Translations under genes and position numbers: made by a program
Notes under the pieces: model-generated
Told to the model about the DNA's origin: nothing
Database searches by the model: none
What the model saw: only the letters and a program-made list of their open reading frames with translations
Origin: an uncultured Rhodospirillales bacterium
Lineage (GTDB): Bacteria; Pseudomonadota; Alphaproteobacteria; RF32; CAG-239
Length of the DNA stretch: 40,756 bases
Reading direction: 5' to 3'
Assembly: GCA_902763185.1 (NCBI GenBank)
Contig: CACWQT010000013.1
Span: 1-40,756 of the forward strand
Shown: piece by piece, positions 1 to 7,893 of the stretch
Layout of the letters: each line of letters begins with the position of its first letter
How positions within the stretch are numbered: the stretch's first letter is position 1

Positions 1-112
1 TTGAATGGATAGAAGTAAATGTCTTTCGGTATAAATCTTAGTGTACATAGAAGTACATGGATTTATACCGTAAAGCACCATTTACGATTAGACACCAAAA
101 TTTTCCGCCTTA
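1..112. repeat. Family I palindrome, copy a (left arm cut by window edge)
   Basis: Long imperfect hairpin. GTAAATG (15-21) pairs with CATTTAC. The middle helix GGTATAAATC (28-37) pairs with GATTTATACC, and the apical helix is TGTAC/GTACA around 42-57. The right arm CAAAATTTTCCGCCTTAA matches the outer arm of the other copies. The right side runs into the 3' end of dnaG and supplies its last codons and stop. Same architecture as 11151-11279 and 15275-15404, but with different, compensated stem bases. Confidence 0.8.
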
Positions 113-1929
113 ATCAGCATTTCATCGCGCGTCTTCTTAAGCGCCATCAATTCCATATACACCTCTTCATCAAAATGCGCACTTACCTTTTCAGTCAATT
201 TTTTAATATCCGCTTCAATGCTCCGTCGCTTTTCTTCTTGAAGCAATTTCTCAATATCATGCCGTAAGTCATTAATAAACGGTGCTTGTTTTTTGAGCAT
301 ATCTTTTTCCCACAGCGTTTTTAAGATAGCACCGGCATTGGTATTTAACACCAACTCAGTCAACTCATCACCGTTGATTGCCGCCTCTTGCTCATGAAAT
401 GTATCGGCAATGGTCGTCTGCAACAATCTCAATTTCTCGTTTTTAATTTCATCTAAATAGATTTGCTCTTCATAATCATCAATCAGCTCCGGATAAATGA
501 GCTCCGCCGCCATAATAAACCGTATCATCTTATCGTTTTCGTTTTCAACCTGAGGACGCTCGGCATTATAATTATGATTTAACACCGGCCTTTTAATCGG
601 TTGATTAGGAGATTGAGCAGCCGCATTATTTGTTGCCGGATTCTTCCATGACGATTGCTTATAGGTAGTATAAATCCGATTTTTTATCTCGCGCTCGTAA
701 TAGTTTCTGACTGTGCCATCACCGATTTTATTGACCTCTTCCAAGAGAGTGCGCTCAATCAGTGCTTTCTTTTCCGGCGTAGAGCTGTCTTCATTTTCGG
801 TATATTTTTGCCATAAAATATCAATCAGCGGTTTGGTTTTATTTAAGAGCGCCGCAAAACTTGTTGCCCCATGTGCCTGAAGGTATTCATCAGGGTCCAT
901 TTTATCCGGCAAAAATAAGAATTTTAGAGAATATCCCGCACGCAAAATCGGCAACACTCTGTCAACCGCACGCATTGCCGCTTTAATACCGGCATTATCG
1001 CCGTCAAGACAGATAATCGGCTCAGTGCAGACTTTCCACGCCTCCATAATTTGCTCTTCGGTTAAGGCGGTGCCCAACGGTGCCACCGCATAGCCGAACC
1101 CGAATTTATCTAAAGCGATAACATCCATATACCCTTCGCAAATGATGAGCTTCTTTTCTTTATAGGCCACTTCACGCGCTTTATCCAAATTATAGAGGTT
1201 GCGCCGCTTATTAAATATAGGTGTGTCCGGTGAGTTCAAATACTTCGGCTCAATTTTTTCCATCACTCTGCCGCCAAAAGCAATAATTTTCCCTTGCTTA
1301 TTGGTAATCGGTATCATCACCCGGTTGCGAAAGAAGTCATGCGGTTTGCGAGACTTATCTTCCGGTATGGCAATCAGCCCCAATTCTTGTAAATCTTTTT
1401 CATCAATTCCTTGTGCCTTTAAGTGCGCCATTAAACCGTTATTATTCGGCGCATAGCCCAAGCGAAATTTTTGCAAGATTTCTTTAGATAAAAGTCTTTT
1501 TTCGGTAAAATATTTATAGCCCTCTGCACCATCCGGCATTCTTAATTCGCGCTCAAAATACTGAGCCGCAACTTCCATAATCTCATACAAAGATTTTCTG
1601 GCCTCTGCTTCTTCTTTGGCTTCTTTAGAAAAATGCGGCATTTGCATCCCTGCCTGATGTGCCAGTTTTTGCAACGCATCCATAAACGGCAAACCGTTGG
1701 CTTCCATTTCAAAACGAATAATATCGCCGTGCGCACCACAGCCGAAACAGTGGTAAAAACCTTTGGCCTCGTTGATGGTAAACGACGGCGTTTTTTCGTT
1801 ATGAAACGGACAGAGACCTTGGTATTCTCTCCCTTTTTTGACGAGTTTAACCTTAGCCCCCACCACATCTGCAATCGGTATGCGGGCGCGAAGTTCATCC
1901 ATAAAACGTTGTAACTCGTCGCTTGCCAT
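88..1929 (-). CDS. dnaG: DNA primase DnaG
   Basis: Synthesises the RNA primers for Okazaki fragments and leading-strand initiation, working with the replicative helicase DnaB. At 613 aa the length is normal for the family. The N-terminal CHC2 zinc finger is visible (C40, H43, C61, C64). The catalytic TOPRIM core follows, with the glutamate in IICEGYMDVI (E265) and the acidic pair in CLDGDNAG (D309, D311). The C-terminal helicase-binding part is charged and less conserved. The ATG follows AAAGGATATT, a usable ribosome site. The gene starts 9 nt after the yqeY stop, so the two are probably co-transcribed; yqeY-dnaG is a familiar alphaproteobacterial order. The final residues (AENFGV) and the stop codon lie inside the right arm of a repeat palindrome, so the C-terminus may have been rewritten by repeat insertion. 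Confidence 0.97.
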   Translation of the reverse strand: MASDELQRFMDELRARIPIADVVGAKVKLVKKGREYQGLCPFHNEKTPSFTINEAKGFYHCFGCGAHGDIIRFEMEANGLPFMDALQKLAHQAGMQMPHFSKEAKEEAEARKSLYEIMEVAAQYFERELRMPDGAEGYKYFTEKRLLSKEILQKFRLGYAPNNNGLMAHLKAQGIDEKDLQELGLIAIPEDKSRKPHDFFRNRVMIPITNKQGKIIAFGGRVMEKIEPKYLNSPDTPIFNKRRNLYNLDKAREVAYKEKKLIICEGYMDVIALDKFGFGYAVAPLGTALTEEQIMEAWKVCTEPIICLDGDNAGIKAAMRAVDRVLPILRAGYSLKFLFLPDKMDPDEYLQAHGATSFAALLNKTKPLIDILWQKYTENEDSSTPEKKALIERTLLEEVNKIGDGTVRNYYEREIKNRIYTTYKQSSWKNPATNNAAAQSPNQPIKRPVLNHNYNAERPQVENENDKMIRFIMAAELIYPELIDDYEEQIYLDEIKNEKLRLLQTTIADTFHEQEAAINGDELTELVLNTNAGAILKTLWEKDMLKKQAPFINDLRHDIEKLLQEEKRRSIEADIKKLTEKVSAHFDEEVYMELMALKKTRDEMLIKAENFGV

Positions 1930-1938
1930 AATATCCTT

Positions 1939-2391
1939 TTAACCGAGCATAGTTTTGATTAAAGCAGAAGCCTTACCCATATCAAGCTGACCGGCATAAG
2001 CGGTTTTTAATTCTGCCATCACTTTACCCATATCTTTCATCCCGTTAGCACCGGTTTTGGCAATCACCGCAGCAATTGCGGCTTTGGTTTCTTCTTCGCT
2101 TAGTTGTTTGGGTAAAAAGCGCTCAATCACGGTAATTTCGGCTTGCTCTTTTGCTGCCAACTCCGGACGACCGCCGTCATTATAAATCTTTATCGATTCG
2201 TTTCTTTGTTTAATCATGCCCTGCATCATGGATAAAAGTTCGGCATCGGTAGCACATTCTTTACCGGCACCGCGTGCGGCAACATCTTTTTCCTTTTGTC
2301 CGGCAATAATCAAACGCACGGCCGAAACAGTTGTCATATCTTTGGCTTTCATTGCCTCTTTTAAGGCATTTTGCAAATTTTCTCTAAGCAT
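1939..2391 (-). CDS. yqeY: GatB/YqeY domain protein
   Basis: A 150-aa stand-alone YqeY protein, related to the C-terminal tail domain of GatB, the amidotransferase subunit that handles misacylated tRNA. The free-standing form has no firmly established activity; a tRNA-related role is inferred from the fold. Family hallmarks are the basic helical N-terminus MLRENLQNALKEAMKAKD, the TVSAVRLI segment, the central EQAEITVIERFLPKQLSEEE stretch, and the C-terminal GANGMKDMGKVMAEL region. A GGGAG ribosome site lies upstream of the ATG. It sits between the zinc-ribbon gene (33-nt gap) and dnaG (9-nt gap) in an apparent three-gene operon. Confidence 0.93.
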   Translation of the reverse strand: MLRENLQNALKEAMKAKDMTTVSAVRLIIAGQKEKDVAARGAGKECATDAELLSMMQGMIKQRNESIKIYNDGGRPELAAKEQAEITVIERFLPKQLSEEETKAAIAAVIAKTGANGMKDMGKVMAELKTAYAGQLDMGKASALIKTMLG

Positions 2392-2424
2392 TTCATATCT
2401 CCCGAAAAATTAAATTATCATCAT

Positions 2425-3297
2425 TTAAGGATGAACAAATTCCAATGTCAACCCTTGGTTTGTATTATCATCAAACTTCGGCAGAGCAATATCAACAATC
2501 GCCTTTTCTTTAGCTTTGATGAAATCTCTGTCTGCCTTAAAAGTTCCCTCTACACCGTTTAATGCAATCTCCGGCACAAAGCTGTTATAGCGTGATGTAT
2601 TCACAATTTCTGCCTTAAAGTGAAGTTTTTCTTCACCATCCATAATCTCCGGTGTCAGGCTGACATTTTCAAAGCGCAGATATTGTGCGTTATTTAATCC
2701 GCTCAAATAAATTTTGTTATACCATGTTTCGGCATCCGGATACATCGTCACAATATCGCGACGCAAGAATACAGCAAGCAACACGATGAGCAACAACCAC
2801 AACATCACACAGGTTTTACGATATCCGCGACAAGATTTTTGAGGTCTGATCATATCTTCTTTTTGCGCCCGAACATCTTTTGCCTCGTTTGTCTCAAGCC
2901 ATGGTGTTTTTTTGCTTTCATCATCGGCTTTTAATTCCGGAGCGGCGCTGATGGTAAACGATGTACCGAAATCGGAAGTTAAAGTAATTTCTTCTTTTTC
3001 TCTACTTTCTTGTTTTTTTACCTCAGCGGAAGAGCGGGTTTTCACACCGGATTTAGAGTCTGCCGGAATGGTATAATTTTCTTTATTAGCCGGAAAATGG
3101 CGATACGGCGGCTCGCTGACTTCAATCGGTTCGACATATGGCTCGTCCTCATCTTCGGCATGATAATCAAGCGCGTCTTCTCTCATGGCATGCCAAACAT
3201 TATGACACGCATGACAACGAAGATTGGTGCCGGTTTTTTTAATAATTTCATCAGGAATTTCATAGATACAATGACATTTTGGACAGCTTATTAACAT
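2425..3297 (-). CDS. MJ0042-type zinc-ribbon, single-pass membrane protein (DUF3426-like)
   Basis: Function unknown. The N-terminus is a compact zinc ribbon with cysteines at 5, 8, 28 and 31, of the MJ0042/zinc_ribbon_4 type seen at the start of many alphaproteobacterial membrane proteins. A long acidic, low-complexity linker follows, then one transmembrane helix at about 163-179 (MLWLLLIVLLAVFLRR). The C-terminal domain of about 105 residues resembles DUF3426 (beta-sandwich, probably periplasmic). The ATG at 3297 is chosen because AAGGA lies 6-7 nt before it; an in-frame GTG at 3315 would add six residues but has no ribosome site. It is the first gene of the apparent operon with yqeY and dnaG, behind a clear promoter at 3334-3361. 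Confidence 0.8.
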   Translation of the reverse strand: MLISCPKCHCIYEIPDEIIKKTGTNLRCHACHNVWHAMREDALDYHAEDEDEPYVEPIEVSEPPYRHFPANKENYTIPADSKSGVKTRSSAEVKKQESREKEEITLTSDFGTSFTISAAPELKADDESKKTPWLETNEAKDVRAQKEDMIRPQKSCRGYRKTCVMLWLLLIVLLAVFLRRDIVTMYPDAETWYNKIYLSGLNNAQYLRFENVSLTPEIMDGEEKLHFKAEIVNTSRYNSFVPEIALNGVEGTFKADRDFIKAKEKAIVDIALPKFDDNTNQGLTLEFVHP

Positions 3298-3333
3298 TAT
3301 TTTTTCCTTTTTCACAAAAACGCAGTTGCGGCT

Positions 3334-3361
3334 ATTATAGTAAGTAAAAAATAAGAATCAA
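3334..3361 (-). promoter_or_regulatory. Sigma70-type promoter for the zinc-ribbon/yqeY/dnaG operon
   Basis: Reading on the minus strand, TTGATT (3361-3356), a 16-nt spacer and a perfect TATAAT (3339-3334) lie about 37 nt ahead of the ATG at 3297. Confidence 0.75.
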
Positions 3362-3370
3362 TAACAAAAG

Positions 3371-3603
3371 TTATGCAGGTGGCGCGGCCACCCCCGCACG
3401 GGTAGTGCCGCTGTCTGCGTAAGACCGCACGACCGCGCAGGTCGGCAACCGCAAGGTCGCTCCTATGGCGCGCTAAAATCCCAAAAGAATTTTTTGTAAT
3501 AGCAAAAAATTCTTGCGCGCCATGCTTTAGCACTTTCTTCCCAAAGTTACCCACAAAGCGGCATTTGCGTTAAAGGGCGCCATGCCGTTTATGGATAACT
3601 TTT
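3371..3603. repeat. Composite palindromic element, family IV copy a
   Basis: A gene-free stretch made of stacked hairpins. First come short GC-rich hairpins (GGTGGCGC/GCCACC and similar, 3376-3460). Next is a long AT-core hairpin at 3465-3523, with ATGGCGCGC and AAGAATTTTTTG mirrored on the right. Last is the hairpin 3543-3602 with outer arms AAAGTTACCCA and TGGATAACTTT and an inner GCGGCAT/ATGCCGT helix. The same three-part order recurs at 9226-9446 and 38271-38476. A short open frame across it looks spurious. Confidence 0.8.
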
Positions 3604-3656
3604 CAACACCCCACAATTAAACCAAAAAATCGGCAAAGACGATTTTTGCAATAGGC

Positions 3657-3756
3657 AGGATAAAATACCCTGCTGGAAGTTGATTTGCAACCGCGGTTTA
3701 CAAACTGGTAAATAAGGGAGCAAATCAACAATTATGAGGGTGTTTTAGCACACCCC
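3657..3756. repeat. Family III palindrome, copy a
   Basis: Outer arms GGATAAAATACCCT and AGGGTGTTTTAGCAC pair. A middle helix GTTGATTTGC/GCAAATCAAC is perfect, and the apical hairpin is TTTAC/GTAAA. The element ends on the base before the malQ stop codon (3757-3759). The same plan with other stem bases is at 21584-21685. Confidence 0.8.
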
Positions 3757-5889
3757 TTATGGGCGATACTTTTTGATTGCCGCTAATGTATTGACAAACT
3801 CCGGTGTTTCTCTGATGCGCTCAATCGTGTGACTAAGCTTCAAACGCCAGTTGGCATATTCATCAATAGTCCCCGGCGCATTATCAAGCTTCTTTTGCGC
3901 ATAGATGTCACATAAGCGCACCAAATATAGCGCACTGTTTGTCTTTGCTCCATAGGCATTAACCGGCGCCTCTATTCCCTCGGGAACGACCTCACCTTTT
4001 TCGGCACTTGCCTGCATTTTTTTCTTCATCGCAGGAGATAATATCCCCTCTTCTTCAAACGCCTTAATCATATTTTCGCGATCTTTCCGCCGACCGTCCA
4101 AGTTGCTCTGATACTGCTCATAGTTCACATATAACCCGCAACTTTTGAACACCTCAATATCTTCGTTTGACCAAAAGCCGCAGGAAGTCGCCTGATCATG
4201 CGTGGAAGATTGCGCCAAAGACATATACATATAGTCCTCGGGTTTGATAAAACTGCCGTCTTTTTCTTTTTGGCGGAAAAAGACCTTATACGAAAGCAAA
4301 CCATGCTCTGCCATATATTCGCGGAAACCTGCCGGAACCGTCCCCAAATCTTCGCCGATTAAGAGACATTTATTGCGGTTACTCTCCAAACACAATATCG
4401 CCGTCAACGCTTTAATGTCATAATAAACATAAGCCCCCTGCACTACCGGATTATCGTCTTTAAAGAAGCCCCAAAAGAGACGTCTCAAGCCCATGGCATG
4501 ATCAATTCTTAAAGCACCGGCATAGGTCATATTTTCCCGAACCAATCTGATAAACGGTGCATAGTGCTGACGCGCAAGCATCATCGGATGATACGGCGTA
4601 AAGCCCCAGCTCTGCCCTTTGGGACGCATCGGATCGGCAGGTGCACCGACACCTGTTTCTAATACATAAGCCTTAGGATTTTCCCAAACTTCCGCACCGT
4701 TAGACGCCGCCCCAATCGGCATATCGGCATAAAGCCCCACTTTCATCTTGAGAGATTTCGCCAATTTTTGCACGGCTTTGACTTCCACATCAGCTAACCA
4801 ATGACAATAGCAAAATAAGTCAATCCGCGCCTTATGATTCTTCCGAAATTCAATCGTTGCCGCGGAGCGAATATCATCTGTTCCGTCGCGCCAAAACCGC
4901 CAAAAACTCTCCCCCTTATGCGCCTCTATCAGAGCTTCAAATACACACAGATTCTCAAGCTCTTCACCCTTTTGTTTTTTATAACGGGCAAATGCCTGCT
5001 TGCGAGATTTATCGGCTTTTTTGATAAAGTATTGATACATCAATTCCAAAATTTTGAGCTTTAATTGCAAGGCCGGCGCATACAACACATTAACCGATTC
5101 GTTAAGCCGTTTGATTTCCCCGACCACCTCGGGATTTGCCATAAATTTTTTAACTTCCGGCGAGTGAATAAAATCCGGCTCACTTTTAAGATCCAAATAA
5201 GCATAGTTGATAAATAATCTTGAAAGCGAGCGATACGGCGACACATCACCTTTTAAGAGGTTAAACAACGGTGAGGAAAGCGTATAAGGACTCATCACGC
5301 CCAACGGATTTATACCGACCACATCACCACCGTTTTCAGCCGTCAATCTGACAATCTCTCTTAAATCCCCGAAGTCACCAATACCGATACTCGTTTCGGA
5401 TCTGAGTGCATAGAGCATCAACGACACCCCGTAGATATGTTCTTTATTTTTGATAAACTCCGGAAAATAACACATTTGCGGCGCATAGATGAGCAAACTT
5501 TCCGCGCGGATATTGCCGTTTTTGGCGGCACGCAAAGTATAATACCCGTGGTTCAGACCTTGAGCAATCGTAACCGTGCCGCCATCAGTCGTTTGTTGCC
5601 AAACGGTATTGCCTTTTTCATCAATCAGACTTAAGTCATAACTTTCTTCGCTGTTGAGTTCAAAAGTAACCGGCTCCGTATCATAAAAGGCAAGCGTATC
5701 ATCAAGCAACGGTTTATGCTTTAAGCGCAACGCCGCGGATTCGATTTCACCCTGACTATCTGCATTATAATGCATGGCGTTTAAGAAAAAGCGCCGCACC
5801 TCATCAGAGGTAAAATGCTCCTTCCCTGTTTTATCAATATATGATGAAGAAATGCCGGCAAGCTCGGCGAGTTCGGTTAGTGTTGTCAT
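3757..5889 (-). CDS. malQ: 4-alpha-glucanotransferase (amylomaltase, MalQ)
   Basis: Transfers alpha-1,4-glucan segments between maltodextrins and releases glucose; cytoplasmic GH77 enzyme of maltodextrin and glycogen metabolism. Family signatures are SETSIGIGDFGDLRE in the substrate-binding half, the nucleophile aspartate in RIDHAMGL (near residue 460), the acid/base glutamate in GEDLGTVP (near 510) and STHDQAT further on. At 710 aa it is the long MalQ type, with an extra N-terminal sandwich region. Start: the ATG at 5889 has GGAG placed 5-8 nt upstream; an ATG at 5901 would add four residues but lacks a ribosome site. It is divergent from a maltokinase-like gene, which points to a shared alpha-glucan pathway. 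The stop codon directly abuts a family III palindrome. Confidence 0.96.
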   Translation of the reverse strand: MTTLTELAELAGISSSYIDKTGKEHFTSDEVRRFFLNAMHYNADSQGEIESAALRLKHKPLLDDTLAFYDTEPVTFELNSEESYDLSLIDEKGNTVWQQTTDGGTVTIAQGLNHGYYTLRAAKNGNIRAESLLIYAPQMCYFPEFIKNKEHIYGVSLMLYALRSETSIGIGDFGDLREIVRLTAENGGDVVGINPLGVMSPYTLSSPLFNLLKGDVSPYRSLSRLFINYAYLDLKSEPDFIHSPEVKKFMANPEVVGEIKRLNESVNVLYAPALQLKLKILELMYQYFIKKADKSRKQAFARYKKQKGEELENLCVFEALIEAHKGESFWRFWRDGTDDIRSAATIEFRKNHKARIDLFCYCHWLADVEVKAVQKLAKSLKMKVGLYADMPIGAASNGAEVWENPKAYVLETGVGAPADPMRPKGQSWGFTPYHPMMLARQHYAPFIRLVRENMTYAGALRIDHAMGLRRLFWGFFKDDNPVVQGAYVYYDIKALTAILCLESNRNKCLLIGEDLGTVPAGFREYMAEHGLLSYKVFFRQKEKDGSFIKPEDYMYMSLAQSSTHDQATSCGFWSNEDIEVFKSCGLYVNYEQYQSNLDGRRKDRENMIKAFEEEGILSPAMKKKMQASAEKGEVVPEGIEAPVNAYGAKTNSALYLVRLCDIYAQKKLDNAPGTIDEYANWRLKLSHTIERIRETPEFVNTLAAIKKYRP

Positions 5890-5924
5890 TTTTATCTCCA
5901 TTACTTGTTATAAGCTCTTTCTCG

Positions 5925-5971
5925 CCTCCTCTCCCTTGAGGGGGAGGATTAAGGTGGGGGTGATTTTTTCA
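5925..5971. repeat. C/G-rich hairpin repeat (family V)
   Basis: CTCCC-TTGA-GGGGGAG hairpin followed by a tail reading GATTAAGGTGGGGGTGA. A relative with the same CTCCC-TTGA-CGGGGGAG core is at 15017-15066. It lies in the malQ/maltokinase divergent spacer. Confidence 0.55.
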
Positions 5972-6071
5972 CATTCAACCTTAATACCGAAGGCTGCCAA
6001 CGTGCGATAATCCCTCTCAAACGACACTTATCACAACTGCGTTTTTTTTAAAATAAAGAGAAGGATTCCCT

Positions 6072-6100
6072 TTGACAATCTTTTTTTCATATTATATACA
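6072..6100 (+). promoter_or_regulatory. Promoter of the maltokinase-like gene
   Basis: TTGACA (6072-6077), a 17-nt spacer and TATACA (6095-6100; the overlapping TATATA at 6093 is the alternative). AGGAG at 6126-6130 then precedes the ATG. Confidence 0.65.
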
Positions 6101-6137
6101 TCAATTATCACGACAAAAATAAGAAAGGAGAATAGTG

Positions 6138-7676
6138 ATGAATCTTTCAAAAATTACCGATTATTTATATGACTGCCGGTGGTGTAATTTTAAAGAAGAC
6201 ATCCGGCAAGGAAACGTATCTACAATAACTTTTGAGAAGATGCCTTATGATAACAACAAGAAATTATTTGTTATCGGTGAGGCTGAGATGAATAATGGAG
6301 ACAAACGCTATTTCTCCATGCCTTTAGCAGAAAAAGGTGCTATGCCTAATGACCGCAACGTCATCATTATGGACGGCAAAATTTACAGCGACGCATTATT
6401 AGAACCGGATTTTTTCAAAACTCTGATGACCTTTGTTGATGAAAACAACGGCAAAATAGAATTTCAAAACGGGTGGACATTAGAGCGTTTAAACATCGGC
6501 GACCAGACCGCCGTTGAAACCGCCGTTAATGAGGATTCCAAACCATTGGGTGTGGAACAAAGTAACACCACCATCAATGTCGGTTCCGGCAAATTAGCTT
6601 TTAAGTTGGAACGGATGTTAGAATTTTCCAAAGAAGTCAATTCCGAATTTGAGATGAACGAAAAATTGATGCGTGAAAATTGCTCGGTTATGCCCAAGAG
6701 CTACGGTGGTTTTATTTGGAAAAAACCCGACGGCGAACAAGCCTCTTTCGGTATCATGCAGGAGTTTGTTAAAAACAAAGGTGATATGTGGGGCTATTTG
6801 TTGGATTACCTTGATAAGCGCTTAAACGAAAATTATCTCCGCGGACGTGATTTAACAGCCGCAGATAATCCAGAGTTTATGCAAATCATTCGTAATTTGT
6901 CGGAAAAGACCGCGGAAATGGGAGAGTGCTTTGCGCGTCCCGATGATAATCCAAATTTCACACCCGAGGCGGTAGATGAAATTTTTATTCACAAGTATGA
7001 AGGGCAGATGAAAGCCTTGCTCAACAAAACCAAACATCAAATTGAGCAGAATTTAGATCGTTTGCCTGAGCCGGCACATTCTAAAGCCCAAAACATTTTA
7101 GCCAAATGGGATGAAACCACCACCGCCTTAACTGAAGGTCGTTTTGAAGCTATAAGGAACGCCGAAAATAAAGGCACGATTAACCGCGTGCATGGTGATT
7201 TCCACTTAGGTCAAGTGATGGTCACCCCTGAAAATGATTTGCGTTTTATTGACTTTGCCGGTGAGCCGGATTTGCCGATGAAAGAGCGCAAGAATAAGCA
7301 CATTTATGTGCGTGATATTGCCGGTATGTATCGCTCGATTAAAGGTTATTTAGGCGCGGTTGCGGTGGAGAACTTTGCCGCCGCTGCTTCGTCAGAGACC
7401 GTTGCCATGGAGCGTAAGACTTGGGCGCAAAAAGCCATTAAGCCGTTAATTGACCGTGCGGCATCAGCATTTTTAGGCAATAAATCGGTTCAAGAACCAT
7501 GGTTAAGTTTAGAGATTTTGCGTAAAAATCTTTATGAAGTAAACTACGAGGTAGGCAATCGTCCGGCAATGGCATATGTGCCGATTGAGGGGTTAAACGA
7601 GTTGTTTGCCATGGCGCCGACAGCCGCCAACGAAAACAACAAAGTTCTCGGCGCTACCGGAACCGAACGCAAATAA
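6138..7676 (+). CDS. Maltokinase-like aminosugar/maltose kinase (APH fold)
   Basis: Predicted sugar kinase of the aminoglycoside-phosphotransferase fold, about 512 aa. The C-terminal half carries the maltokinase signature almost intact: catalytic-loop HGDFHLGQVMVTPEND, metal-binding DFAGEPDLPMKERKNK, and VRDIAGMYRSIKGYL (all roughly residues 350-400). In maltokinases these segments bind ATP-Mg and phosphorylate maltose to maltose-1-phosphate for the GlgE pathway; the related glucosamine kinases look similar, so the substrate is not certain. The N-terminal cap domain is typical in size. The neighbouring divergent malQ favours maltose or maltodextrin metabolism. Start: the ATG at 6138 lies 7 nt from AGGAG, better than the GTG at 6135. 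The gene ends in a good intrinsic terminator at 7700. Confidence 0.82.
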   Translation: MNLSKITDYLYDCRWCNFKEDIRQGNVSTITFEKMPYDNNKKLFVIGEAEMNNGDKRYFSMPLAEKGAMPNDRNVIIMDGKIYSDALLEPDFFKTLMTFVDENNGKIEFQNGWTLERLNIGDQTAVETAVNEDSKPLGVEQSNTTINVGSGKLAFKLERMLEFSKEVNSEFEMNEKLMRENCSVMPKSYGGFIWKKPDGEQASFGIMQEFVKNKGDMWGYLLDYLDKRLNENYLRGRDLTAADNPEFMQIIRNLSEKTAEMGECFARPDDNPNFTPEAVDEIFIHKYEGQMKALLNKTKHQIEQNLDRLPEPAHSKAQNILAKWDETTTALTEGRFEAIRNAENKGTINRVHGDFHLGQVMVTPENDLRFIDFAGEPDLPMKERKNKHIYVRDIAGMYRSIKGYLGAVAVENFAAAASSETVAMERKTWAQKAIKPLIDRAASAFLGNKSVQEPWLSLEILRKNLYEVNYEVGNRPAMAYVPIEGLNELFAMAPTAANENNKVLGATGTERK

Positions 7677-7699
7677 AAAATTTGTTATTGCTACAATTG

Positions 7700-7726
7700 A
7701 GCCGCTCTAAAAAGGGCGGCTTTTTT
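7700..7726 (+). terminator. Intrinsic terminator of the maltokinase-like gene
   Basis: AGCCGC / GCGGCT stem, loop about 10 nt, then six T. Confidence 0.85.
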
Positions 7727-7745
7727 AGGCTTATTTTCTGCCGTC

Positions 7746-7773
7746 TTTGCGAGCGCCAATGGCACGCGGCAAT
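7746..7773. repeat. Short dispersed-type hairpin repeat
   Basis: TTGCGAGCGCCAATGG followed by CACGCGGCAATC forms a broken hairpin (TTGC/GCAA, GCG/CGC). It resembles small dispersed repeats common in alphaproteobacterial spacers; only one copy was recognised here. Confidence 0.4.
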
Positions 7774-7828
7774 CTCCTCTATTCCAATACGCATCACAAA
7801 AAATAACTCTGTATAACTTTCTTTTATA

Positions 7829-7857
7829 TTTACAAGCATAAAGTTCCTCATTATGAT
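7829..7857 (+). promoter_or_regulatory. tolB promoter
   Basis: TTTACA (7829-7834), 17-nt spacer, TATGAT (7852-7857). The tolB ATG is 37 nt downstream, behind CAAAGGTAA. Confidence 0.65.
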
Positions 7858-7893
7858 AAGCGCATACTAACATTCAGCCAAAGGTAACACACA

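Noticed and set aside
3312..3554. 80-aa minus-strand open frame
   Set aside because: It runs through promoter and hairpin repeats, with low-complexity Arg/Gly translation and no family resemblance; judged an accident of the repeat.
3543..3603. Origin of replication based on DnaA-like boxes
   Set aside because: Each element has a single degenerate box in a hairpin and is dispersed; there is no cluster of boxes with an AT-rich unwinding region or dnaA nearby.
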